A stretch of DNA of 64,000 nucleotides from the NCBI GenBank assembly GCA_025936115.1, contig JAICTZ010000032.1:1-64000 (forward strand). The letters run 5' to 3'. This document shows positions 38,900-47,918 of this stretch, piece by piece. Every line of letters begins with the position of its first letter. The stretch's first letter is position 1. This DNA is from Polyangiaceae bacterium. Lineage in GTDB: Bacteria > Myxococcota_A > Polyangia > Polyangiales > Polyangiaceae. The notes below the pieces were generated by a model. That model was not told where the DNA came from. It saw only the letters and a list, made by a program, of their open reading frames with translations, and ran no database searches. The position numbers and the translations under genes are program-made.

Positions 38900-39532
38900 C
38901 TAGAACTTCACTTCCGGCACCTTTTCGACGCCGGGCGCGACGGAGAACGTCGGCCGCAGCGGCTTGTGACGCAGACTCGCGCCGATGCTCGTCGGGAAAC
39001 GCTCGACCACCTTGTTGTACTCGGCCACGGAGTCGATGTAGCGCTTGCGTGCCACGGTGATGCGATTCTCCGTGCCCTCGAGCTGCGACTGCAAATCGCG
39101 GAACGACTCGGTCGCTTTGAGATCCGGGTAGCGCTCGACGACGACCATCAGCCGCGAGAGCGCGCTCGTGAGGCCCTGCTGTGCCTCTTCGAATTGCTTG
39201 AGCTTCGCCGGGTCGTCGATCGTCGATTGATCGACCTTGACGCCGGCCACCTTCGAGCGCGCTTCGACCACGCTCTCGAGCGTGCTCTTCTCGAATTGCG
39301 CGTTGCCCTTCACGACGTTCACCAGGTTCGGCACGAGATCGGAGCGGCGCTGATACTGATTTTGGACCTCGGCCCACGCGGCCTTCACTTCCTCGTCCCG
39401 GTCGATGATCTCGTTGTAGCCGCAGCCGCCGAGCGGCAAGATCACGGCCACGGCCAGCATCAACACGGAAAAGGGACGAAGCAGCGCTTGGCTGAGCCTT
39501 CGGGCCAACTCCGACACGTGGGGATAGTTCAT
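38900..39532 (-). CDS. lemA: LemA family protein
   Basis: A 210-residue LemA protein. The N-terminus ends in LPLGGC (Cys37), so this copy is probably lipidated rather than spanning the membrane. The helical core shows the family motifs YNEIIDRDEEVKAAWAEV, NQYQRRSDLVPNLVNVVKG and VVERYPDLKATESFRDLQ, and ends with a short FSVAPGVEKVPEVKF tail. LemA proteins are helical bundles of unclear function that go with TPM/YgcG proteins; this gene heads that operon here. Confidence 0.93.
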   Translation of the reverse strand: MNYPHVSELARRLSQALLRPFSVLMLAVAVILPLGGCGYNEIIDRDEEVKAAWAEVQNQYQRRSDLVPNLVNVVKGNAQFEKSTLESVVEARSKVAGVKVDQSTIDDPAKLKQFEEAQQGLTSALSRLMVVVERYPDLKATESFRDLQSQLEGTENRITVARKRYIDSVAEYNKVVERFPTSIGASLRHKPLRPTFSVAPGVEKVPEVKF

Positions 39533-39636
39533 GAATTTGGCGCTCCGCCCAGTTGGTTAAGACCGGAGCGGCACGGGCGCAAGCGCCGAAACCCGCGCAT
39601 TCCCTGCATTTTCGCGCTGCCCCCCGGGCGAGCGCC

Positions 39637-41451
<1,815 letters not shown>

Positions 41452-41586
41452 GGGGCGCCCCCTCTAGCATCAGTTCTGCGCGCGAGCCGGAACGAAGTGC
41501 GAGAATCCGACGCTTTCGGCGTTTCTCGTGCGAGCGGATCGGGCCGTTTTCAAGCAACTCGAGCGGCCTCCGGCCGATCTTCACGC

Positions 41587-41961
41587 GTGTGCTGCCGCGC
41601 CGTCCTTTTTCTCGTTTTGATGCTTTTCGGTACGGGCTGTGCTGGCTCCCTCGCTCCGGCCCGCGCTGCTTTCGAAGAGGGAAGGCTTCCAGCGGCCGCG
41701 GTCGAGCTCCGCGCACTCGAGCCGAAGTTTGCGACGCTCGGCCGCGAGACACGTGCCCGTTATGCGCTCTACCGCGGTCTCGTCGAGCTCGGTCTCGGCA
41801 ATGCGCCGGCGGCCGACCACTGGCTTTTCTTGGCCTACAGCGCGGATCAACGGGACCCACATTGCTTCGACGACCGCGAGCATGGCGCGCTGCTCTCGGC
41901 GTGGCGCGCCACGGGGCGCTTGCCGGGCGAGCCCGGCCAGAGGTTCAGAACGGCGCAGTAA
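41587..41961 (+). CDS. Small lipoprotein with TPR-like helices
   Basis: A protein of about 124 residues with a short signal ending LFGTGC (a clear lipobox near residue 18), followed by helical pairs (ARAAFEEGRLPAAAVELRAL, RYALYRGLVELGLGNAPAADHW) that look like one or two TPR units, then a short tail with DPHCFDD. The exact start is uncertain; I used the GTG at 41587, which gives a compact signal peptide. Its 3' end overlaps the convergent gene by 17 bp. Confidence 0.68.
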   Translation: MCCRAVLFLVLMLFGTGCAGSLAPARAAFEEGRLPAAAVELRALEPKFATLGRETRARYALYRGLVELGLGNAPAADHWLFLAYSADQRDPHCFDDREHGALLSAWRATGRLPGEPGQRFRTAQ

Positions 41962-42781
41962 GGCTCAGACGAGCCGTACCCGGCACGACGAAGACGGTCG
42001 CGCGCACGCTGGACGGCGTCTGTGAGCGCCGATCGCTGAAGTAAATGTAGGCTGCGGCGCCGGTGGACAAGAGGCCGACCGCCAGCGAAACGTCGCCCGC
42101 GATGAGATGACGACGAGCCGCGGCGACGAGACCTGGGTCGCAGGTCTGAGTCGGCGCACAGGGCATACCCGCAATCTCGTGTGCCTCGTGGATACCATTG
42201 AGACCGAAATAGGCCCAGCCTGCGAAACCTCCCACGGCAAGCCCACCAAAAACGTAGGTGAGCGGCGGCGTGCGGTGGACCGGCCGCTCCGGAACCGCGG
42301 GCGGCGACGCCACGGCGGCGAGCGTGATCGGCAGCGCCCTGCCCTTCTCTCCCTCTCGAATCAGAATCTGCTGCTGAAGCGGCGGCACACCCGCACGCTC
42401 GAATTGAAACAGGTGAACGCCCGGGTCCACGGGGATCGCGAGCCCGTCTAGCCGCTCGGCGAGCACGTCGCCGTCAACGCTGACACGGACGTCGGTGAGC
42501 TCCACGCCTCGCGTATCGCGCGCCTGTACGACGACGGACGGCATGACCTTGTCCACGTCGGCAAGCCATCCTGAGCAATCGTTGCGTACGACCGCGGGAC
42601 ACGTCGGCTGCGCGCACAACAAAAACTTCAAGCGCGCGGCGCGTAGCTGGTGGTTCGAACGCTGGCTCTGGGCGTCCTCCGCTGCCTTCACACACTCGAG
42701 AACCGCCTCATCGGCACGAGCCCAGGGGCTCGAGAGTAACCAAATGACGGCGCAAAGAACCGCGACGATGATCCGATGCAC
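41945..42781 (-). CDS. Exported PEGA-like protein with transmembrane hairpin
   Basis: A 278-residue protein. Signal peptide (IIVAVLCAVIWLLSSPWARA), a cysteine-containing helical part (LLCAQPTCPAVVRNDCSGW, about 55-75), a beta-rich PEGA/carboxypeptidase-regulatory-like part (VRVSVDGDVLAERLDGLAIP, about 85-150), a Pro-rich linker, then two membrane segments (about 175-192 and 220-240). The loop between them contains CAPTQTC. The tail ends LSLTAPF. It starts 15 bp after the Ser/Thr kinase gene and is very likely co-transcribed. The architecture repeats that of 20716-21735 and 29181-30227. Confidence 0.78.
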   Translation of the reverse strand: MHRIIVAVLCAVIWLLSSPWARADEAVLECVKAAEDAQSQRSNHQLRAARLKFLLCAQPTCPAVVRNDCSGWLADVDKVMPSVVVQARDTRGVELTDVRVSVDGDVLAERLDGLAIPVDPGVHLFQFERAGVPPLQQQILIREGEKGRALPITLAAVASPPAVPERPVHRTPPLTYVFGGLAVGGFAGWAYFGLNGIHEAHEIAGMPCAPTQTCDPGLVAAARRHLIAGDVSLAVGLLSTGAAAYIYFSDRRSQTPSSVRATVFVVPGTARLSLTAPF

Positions 42782-42796
42782 GCTGCCTCTCGCAGC

Positions 42797-44347
42797 TTAC
42801 AAGCATTCCACCTTGTAATGGCGATGTCCCTCCTGATCGATCGTGTAGGGCGGATCGCAGTCATTTTTTGGGGTCGGGGTCGGGGGCCGACGAGTGCGCA
42901 GGAGGACCGCCTTGGACCGAGCGGAAGGCTCCGGCTTCGGGGCCAACGTCCCCGGGACCGCTGAGGGTGCCGCGGTGCTCGAGGCGGACGCCTCGGGTGC
43001 AGGGTCGACGCTCGCGCTCGGTTCGGGGACCGGAGGCGGCACGGGAGAGATATCGGTCAGGTCGGGCGCGGCGGAAACCTTCTGCTCCGTCGAGGCCGGA
43101 TGGGTCGCAACGCGGCGCTCGTCGTCGCGGTTGGCGCGCTGGGGGAGCAGGGCGCGAAGACCGAGCGCGCCCACGAGGAACGCGAGCAGCGCCGTCGCGA
43201 GCACGACTCGGCGGTGCCGGCCGCGCTGCGCGTGAAGCGAGCGCTCGCGCTCGTCTGCTGGGGCGAGATTGGCTCCGCCGTCCGACCGCACCTCGGCCAC
43301 CGTGGGCTCTTCGCTCGACGCGAGGATGCGAGGGGGCCGCGACGATGCGTCGGCCATCGGCAGCTCCTCGATCTGCTCGACCTCGGAAACGATGCGGGCG
43401 CGCACGGCGAGCGCGGTTCCGGCGGTGGTTTCGACCCATTCGCCGATGCGCGTCGCCGTGGTGGGCGGCGAACAGGCCTCGAGCGCGCGCGCCATGTCGC
43501 GAGCGGTCTCGAAACGCTCGCTCGGATCGCGCTTGAGCCCGCGCATGACGACGGCGTCGAGCTCGGGCGGTACGTCGGCAACGAGCGAGCTCGGCGCGAC
43601 GACTTCGCCCGTGAGCACACGCGCGATCGTCGCCGCTTCACTGTCGGCCAAAAAGAGCCGCTCGCCCGTAAGTGCTTCCCACAACACGACCGAGGCCGCG
43701 TACACGTCGGCTTTGCGGTTCGCCGAGCCGTGCTGCAACTGTTCGGGCGCGATGTAAGCCATCTTGCCGCGAACCTGACCTTCGCGCGTCACCTGCGCGC
43801 GGCCGGCGGCTTTGGCGATCCCGAAATCGAGCACGCGCGCAATGCCGTCCACGCCCACCAAAATGTTCTGCGGAGACACGTCTCGGTGCACGATGCCCAG
43901 CGCCTCGCCACGCTCGCTCTTGGCTTCATGGGCCGCGTGCAAGCCGTGGAGGACCGAGGCGAGTACCGAGCACACGATGTCACGCGGGATGCGTTGACCG
44001 TTGGACTTCGTGACGTGCAAGAGGCGAGCTAAGGACTCCCCCTGTACGTAATCCATGACGAGGAAGAGCTCGCCTTGAGCCGCCACGACGTCGAGCGTCG
44101 GCACCACGTTCGGATGACGGACCCGAGCGGCGAGCCGCGCCTCGTCCAGAAACATGGTGACGAACTCGGGGTCCTTCGCGAACTGAGGATGCAGGCGTTT
44201 GATTGCAACCGTGCGCGAGAACCCGACGGGCCCGACGAGTCGCCCGACGTGCACCGCCGCCATACCCCCGCAGGCGATCTCGTCGAACAGCGCGTACCGC
44301 CCGACTAACTTCGGGCCTGCTGCTGCCTCGCCTGCCACACTAGCCAT
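42797..44347 (-). CDS. Hanks-type Ser/Thr protein kinase, single-pass membrane
   Basis: A 516-residue kinase. The glycine loop is unusual (IACGGMAAVHVG, with Cys before the GG), VAIK lysine, HRDVSPQN catalytic loop, LDFGIAK and YIAPEQ are intact, so it should be active. The kinase domain covers about 15-290. A membrane segment (VVLATALLAFLVGALGL, about 390-408) and a Pro/Ala/Ser tail ending with a small cysteine pair (CDPPYTIDQEG to the final ECL) follow. I chose the ATG at 44347; upstream codons in the frame give only Pro/Arg-rich sequence. A perfect inverted repeat lies 14-32 bp upstream. Confidence 0.9.
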   Translation of the reverse strand: MASVAGEAAAGPKLVGRYALFDEIACGGMAAVHVGRLVGPVGFSRTVAIKRLHPQFAKDPEFVTMFLDEARLAARVRHPNVVPTLDVVAAQGELFLVMDYVQGESLARLLHVTKSNGQRIPRDIVCSVLASVLHGLHAAHEAKSERGEALGIVHRDVSPQNILVGVDGIARVLDFGIAKAAGRAQVTREGQVRGKMAYIAPEQLQHGSANRKADVYAASVVLWEALTGERLFLADSEAATIARVLTGEVVAPSSLVADVPPELDAVVMRGLKRDPSERFETARDMARALEACSPPTTATRIGEWVETTAGTALAVRARIVSEVEQIEELPMADASSRPPRILASSEEPTVAEVRSDGGANLAPADERERSLHAQRGRHRRVVLATALLAFLVGALGLRALLPQRANRDDERRVATHPASTEQKVSAAPDLTDISPVPPPVPEPSASVDPAPEASASSTAAPSAVPGTLAPKPEPSARSKAVLLRTRRPPTPTPKNDCDPPYTIDQEGHRHYKVECL

Positions 44348-44360
44348 CTTACGTGAGCCA

Positions 44361-44379
44361 GGTGGGTGTAGCACCCACC
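44361..44379. promoter_or_regulatory. Perfect inverted repeat between divergent kinase and lipoprotein genes
   Basis: GGTGGGTG-tag-CACCCACC, two 8-bp arms around a 3-bp spacer. It lies 14-32 bp upstream of the kinase ATG and 57 bp upstream of the lipoprotein ATG. As DNA it could be an operator for a dimeric regulator; as RNA in the kinase leader it would hide the start region. No Shine-Dalgarno sequence is visible between it and the kinase start. Confidence 0.5.
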
Positions 44380-44435
44380 GACCAGGGCTGAAATGGGGCC
44401 ACGCCGGACGGCCGTACGTGGCACAATCAGGGGCG

Positions 44436-45464
44436 ATGTCCCGGAGGGTCTTACCCTTACTCGTGGTGGCGGCCATGGCCGCCAGCTGCTCGCTCCTGAT
44501 CCCCCTCGATTACACCGGCGGCACGAAGCCGGCTCACACCAATCGTGGCGGTGAGGGCGGAACTGGCGGCACCGAGACCGGTGGCATGGCGGGCGAAGGG
44601 CTCGGCGGCACCCTTGGCGAGGCGGGCATGAACGAGGGCGGGCAGGCCGGTGCGATCCCGGAAGCTGGCGTCGGCAACGAGGGCGCCGTCGGGGGCACCA
44701 CAGGCGGAACGCCGCCGAGCACAGGCGGCGATACGGCGGCCGGCACCGGAGGCGGCGGCGGCAACGCGACCGGCGGCGATACCGGCTTGGGCGGGACCGG
44801 CGACGTCGGCGGCGCTGCAAGCGGCGGGACCGATGCGACGGGCGGCATGGAGAGCGGCGGGGGCGGCGGCATCCCGAACGGCGGCATGAGCGGCGGCGGG
44901 GGCAACAGCGGCCGGGGCGGGCGCCCGAGCGGCGGGCACGGCGGCATGGGCATGGGCGGCACGCTCGCGGGCATGAGCGGCGGCGGTGTCGGCGGGAACG
45001 GCGATTGCGGCGGAGCGGATGTACGCACCGATCCGCTCAATTGCGGTAGCTGCGGCCACGCCTGCGACGCCGGCCAAGACTGCGCGGGCGGTGTCTGCAT
45101 TTCGTCGCCCTGCGAAGGGATCTGCGCGACCTGGATCCCGGCCGAGCAGAACCTCATGCACGACGGCTGGCGCAAGGACGACTTCGGCACGGTCGCAGAC
45201 ATCTGCGTGCAGGTAGACAGCTACGACCCGAGCCCGGGCTACCTCCCTGCGTTCAACTGCTGGAACACCATGACGCGCAGTGTTCAGCTGAACGGCGTCA
45301 CCATGACGTGCGGGCAAGGCAGCAAAGCGTTCAACATCCCGAAACGAGCGGGCGGCTACTGCGTGCACGCGACCCCCGGGACGCAGTCGTATGCAGGGTT
45401 CCTCATGCCGTTCGCGCCGTCGGATTGCTGCGTCGCCCCGCAGGGCGGCGCGGGCGCGCGCTGA
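44436..45464 (+). CDS. Gly-rich lipoprotein with one cysteine repeat and an unknown C-terminal domain
   Basis: A 342-residue exported protein. The signal ends VVAAMAASC (Cys18). Residues about 30-195 are Gly-dominated low complexity with recurring GGxGG and TGG units. A single cysteine module (LNCGSCGHACDAGQDCAGGVC, about 205-226) matches the short repeat type of the protein at 21738-23636. The last 110 residues form a compact domain with about ten cysteines (ICATWIP, FNCWNTM, VTMTCGQG, GGYCVHA, DCCVAP) that I do not recognise; secreted carbohydrate-binding domains look somewhat like this, but that is a guess. Confidence 0.75.
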   Translation: MSRRVLPLLVVAAMAASCSLLIPLDYTGGTKPAHTNRGGEGGTGGTETGGMAGEGLGGTLGEAGMNEGGQAGAIPEAGVGNEGAVGGTTGGTPPSTGGDTAAGTGGGGGNATGGDTGLGGTGDVGGAASGGTDATGGMESGGGGGIPNGGMSGGGGNSGRGGRPSGGHGGMGMGGTLAGMSGGGVGGNGDCGGADVRTDPLNCGSCGHACDAGQDCAGGVCISSPCEGICATWIPAEQNLMHDGWRKDDFGTVADICVQVDSYDPSPGYLPAFNCWNTMTRSVQLNGVTMTCGQGSKAFNIPKRAGGYCVHATPGTQSYAGFLMPFAPSDCCVAPQGGAGAR

Positions 45465-45493
45465 ACGGGGCCGCTCGTGACGTGGCGCTCACC

Positions 45494-45997
45494 CTAGCGC
45501 CGGCGACTCACGATGCGATCGAGGGACACGACCTCGTCCCAGGCGTTTTCGTGGCCTTCGTAGTGCAGGAGCACGTGGTCGTGGCCGACGGGCTGAAGCA
45601 CGACCGCCGCGTACACGCTGCCGCGCCAGGTGACACGGACGCGGTCACCTTCCTGAAACGGGTTGATACCCGCCGCGACGTCGGCGCTGCCGGTGGGCGC
45701 GCCGGCGGCGTGGGCGACTTTGGCCGGCGGGGGCGGCGCGACGACGGCACCCTCGACGCGACCGTGGATGCGGTCGATGCCGATGTCTTCGTCCCAATGC
45801 GTGTCGTAGCCATCGAAGTGAACGCGGTAGCGAGCGGGGCCGTGCACCTCGATCACGTGCGCGGGATAGAGCTTGCCTTCCTCCCATTCGACGAGCACGT
45901 GCTCACCGACGCGGAACGGTTTCTTGCACGCGACGAGCAGCAGCGCGCCGAGGACCACCCAGGCGAACCGAGAACGCCCGAGCGCGCTTTGCCTCAT
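45494..45997 (-). CDS. Lipoprotein with two Tudor-knot-like domains
   Basis: A 167-residue lipoprotein. Signal FAWVVLGALLLVAC gives Cys24 as the lipidated residue. Two repeats follow: residues 29-78 (VGEHVLVEWEEGKLYPAHVI, then HFDGYDTHWDEDIGIDRI) and 117-163 (EGDRVRVTWRGSVYAAVV, then HYEGHENAWDEVVSLDRI), joined by a Pro/Ala/Gly linker. The pattern of a basic/aromatic SH3-like barrel ending in YxGxxxxWDExV is that of the Tudor-knot/chromo-barrel family (PF11717 type), best known from eukaryotic chromatin proteins. On the surface of a bacterial membrane it must bind something else. The ATG overlaps the stop of the patatin-like gene (ATGA, 45994-45997). Confidence 0.82.
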   Translation of the reverse strand: MRQSALGRSRFAWVVLGALLLVACKKPFRVGEHVLVEWEEGKLYPAHVIEVHGPARYRVHFDGYDTHWDEDIGIDRIHGRVEGAVVAPPPPAKVAHAAGAPTGSADVAAGINPFQEGDRVRVTWRGSVYAAVVLQPVGHDHVLLHYEGHENAWDEVVSLDRIVSRRR

Positions 45998-47070
45998 CCC
46001 CTGACCTGAGCCGGACGCGACGGTTCGCTGCGCGCCGCACGCAGCGAAAAACCCGTGCGCGCCAACACCGGGTGCTGCGCTTCGGCGGCTTGCACGATGA
46101 GCGCACGGCAGTGACGGTACGCGTACTCGAGAATACGCCGGCGCACGTCGAAGCTCTCGGGGTTGCCGAAGAAGAGGAGACTCTCGGCGGGCTCGGGCTC
46201 GATGCACAGCACGGCTTTGCCCGCCACTTCGGCGACGCGGCACTGATCGCGCAGCGCGCGCCACGAGCCGATCCGAATCGCCTGGTTGGTCACGGTGAGC
46301 AGACCGCGGTCCCGCAGCGAGCCCCGCTCCGTACGGAGCGGCACGAGCGGATTGACGACGATCAGCACGTCGGCGCCTTCGGCGACGGCCACTTCGGCGT
46401 GCACGATCTGCCCGCCGCCCGGGTTGATGTAATGGCGGTCACCCACGCGCACGGGGGAAAAGAACGGCGGAATCGCCATCGAAGCGATGCAGGCGCGCGT
46501 GACGGGCACCTCCGCCGCGTCGCCGGAGCCGAAGAGACGTAGCTCCGCCGATTCGAGGTCGTGGGCGAGGATACGCAGCGGCCGCGGCATCGCAAAGAAG
46601 CTGTTCGGCACGCCGCGGCGGATGAAAAACTCCTCGAGAAAGCGCTCGTAGCCGTCGAGGGAGAAGAGACCGGCCGGTAGCGCGTCGGCGAGCCTGTCGA
46701 GCTGCTCCCAGAGCGCGGCCGACGGCGGACCGCCGCCGCGCATGAGCGCACCCGCCCCCTCGCTGAACGCGGCGATGAACGCCGGCACGGTGCGTCGCCA
46801 TTCGCCGAAATCGATGCGCAAGAGGTGTTTGCGCTCGAGGCCGAAGTAGGCGTCGGCGGGATCGAGAAATGCGCGGTAGATGCGCTGGATCGGCAAGCCA
46901 CCCGCGAGCGCCGCCGCCACGCTCGCGCCGCCGCTGCTGCCGACGTAAAGATCGAAATTCGAGACCTCGAGTCCGTCGAGCGCGTCCTCGAGCGCGGCCA
47001 GCGCTCCGATTTGGAACATGGCGCCCGCGGCGCCCCCACCGGGCAAGCAGACTGCGATTTTGGGTTTCAC
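45994..47070 (-). CDS. Patatin-like protein with altered catalytic dyad
   Basis: A 358-residue patatin-family protein. The oxyanion loop is PGGGAAGAMFQIG near residue 10 (the usual Arg after GGG-x is replaced) and the nucleophile elbow is GSSGGA with Ser46. At the second dyad position, where the subfamily has YVDGGVG, this protein reads YINPGGGQ (about 214-221), so the catalytic Asp is Asn216. The subfamily block GADVLIVVNPLVP follows, so the alignment is gap-free. Lipase activity is therefore doubtful. The GTG at 47070 overlaps the CPBP gene's stop (GTGA) and the following Tudor-knot gene overlaps in turn. Confidence 0.82.
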   Translation of the reverse strand: MKPKIAVCLPGGGAAGAMFQIGALAALEDALDGLEVSNFDLYVGSSGGASVAAALAGGLPIQRIYRAFLDPADAYFGLERKHLLRIDFGEWRRTVPAFIAAFSEGAGALMRGGGPPSAALWEQLDRLADALPAGLFSLDGYERFLEEFFIRRGVPNSFFAMPRPLRILAHDLESAELRLFGSGDAAEVPVTRACIASMAIPPFFSPVRVGDRHYINPGGGQIVHAEVAVAEGADVLIVVNPLVPLRTERGSLRDRGLLTVTNQAIRIGSWRALRDQCRVAEVAGKAVLCIEPEPAESLLFFGNPESFDVRRRILEYAYRHCRALIVQAAEAQHPVLARTGFSLRAARSEPSRPAQVRG

Positions 47071-47909
47071 GGGGTTGCTCCGTCGGAGGAAGGCACCGGG
47101 CCGTCGAGCGCGCGCGCCCGTTCGGCGAGCTGGCTCTTCTGCGCGAGGCGCGCCGAGAGCGCGATCAAGACGACTGCCACGAAGGTCGAACCGGCGACCG
47201 CCGTCCACGACAAGGAGAGCGCTTCCGCCTTCGGTCCGAGCCAGGCGAAGACCAGCGTCGTCCCGTTGAACGCTCCGTGGAGCAACACGCCCGGCCACAG
47301 CGAGCCACTGAGCGCGCGCACGTAGCCGAGGCAGCACGCGAGCAAGAAAATCGGCAACCACGAGCGCGGCTCGAGGTGGATCAGCGTGAACATCAAGCCC
47401 GTCGTCATGGCGGCGCTCGGTGCGCTCGCCGTCGTGCGCAGCCCCGTGTAGAGCGCGCCACGATAGAGGAGCTCCTCGACGAAGGGGCCCGCGGCCGCGA
47501 CCATCAGCGCGAGCACCACGGCGTGCGCCGCACCACGCGGCATGAGCTCGGTCTCGAGCGCCGCAGCCACTTCCTTGCGCAGCGGAAAAAACTGGGTGAT
47601 GAGCGCGTTCAGTCGTTCCGCCGGGGCATGCACGCACAAGCCGAGCAAGAACCCGAGCACGAGCAGCGCGACCGGCGCGCGCCGGAGCGCGAACAACTCC
47701 TCGAAGTTGCGGCCCGGACGGCGGGCCGCGAACAGCGCGCAGGCCGCGAGGTAGACGGGCAGCTGCGTCCCGACGAGCACGACCAGATCGTGCGCCGCGT
47801 TCGGCGCGAAGATGAACAGCTGCTGCGCCACGGTCACGCTGGCGAGCGTCACGCCGAACGCCCAAGCGACCACGTCGACGTGCGTGAGATTGCGCGTTAC
47901 CGGCTGCAC
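47067..47909 (-). CDS. CPBP family intramembrane metalloprotease
   Basis: A 280-residue polytopic membrane protein with about seven or eight hydrophobic segments. The CPBP (Abi/CAAX-like) motifs are present: EELLYRG near residue 146, FTLIHLEPRSW near 178 and LLHGAFN near 225, giving the Glu-Glu and two His that coordinate the metal. Such proteases cleave membrane or prenylated substrates, and bacterial members serve in bacteriocin immunity or signal processing. It is the first gene of an overlapping set with the patatin-like and Tudor-knot genes; nadB ends just downstream of the shared region's upstream side (9 bp before its start). Confidence 0.87.
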   Translation of the reverse strand: MQPVTRNLTHVDVVAWAFGVTLASVTVAQQLFIFAPNAAHDLVVLVGTQLPVYLAACALFAARRPGRNFEELFALRRAPVALLVLGFLLGLCVHAPAERLNALITQFFPLRKEVAAALETELMPRGAAHAVVLALMVAAAGPFVEELLYRGALYTGLRTTASAPSAAMTTGLMFTLIHLEPRSWLPIFLLACCLGYVRALSGSLWPGVLLHGAFNGTTLVFAWLGPKAEALSLSWTAVAGSTFVAVVLIALSARLAQKSQLAERARALDGPVPSSDGATP

Positions 47910-47918
47910 GGCGCCTGT

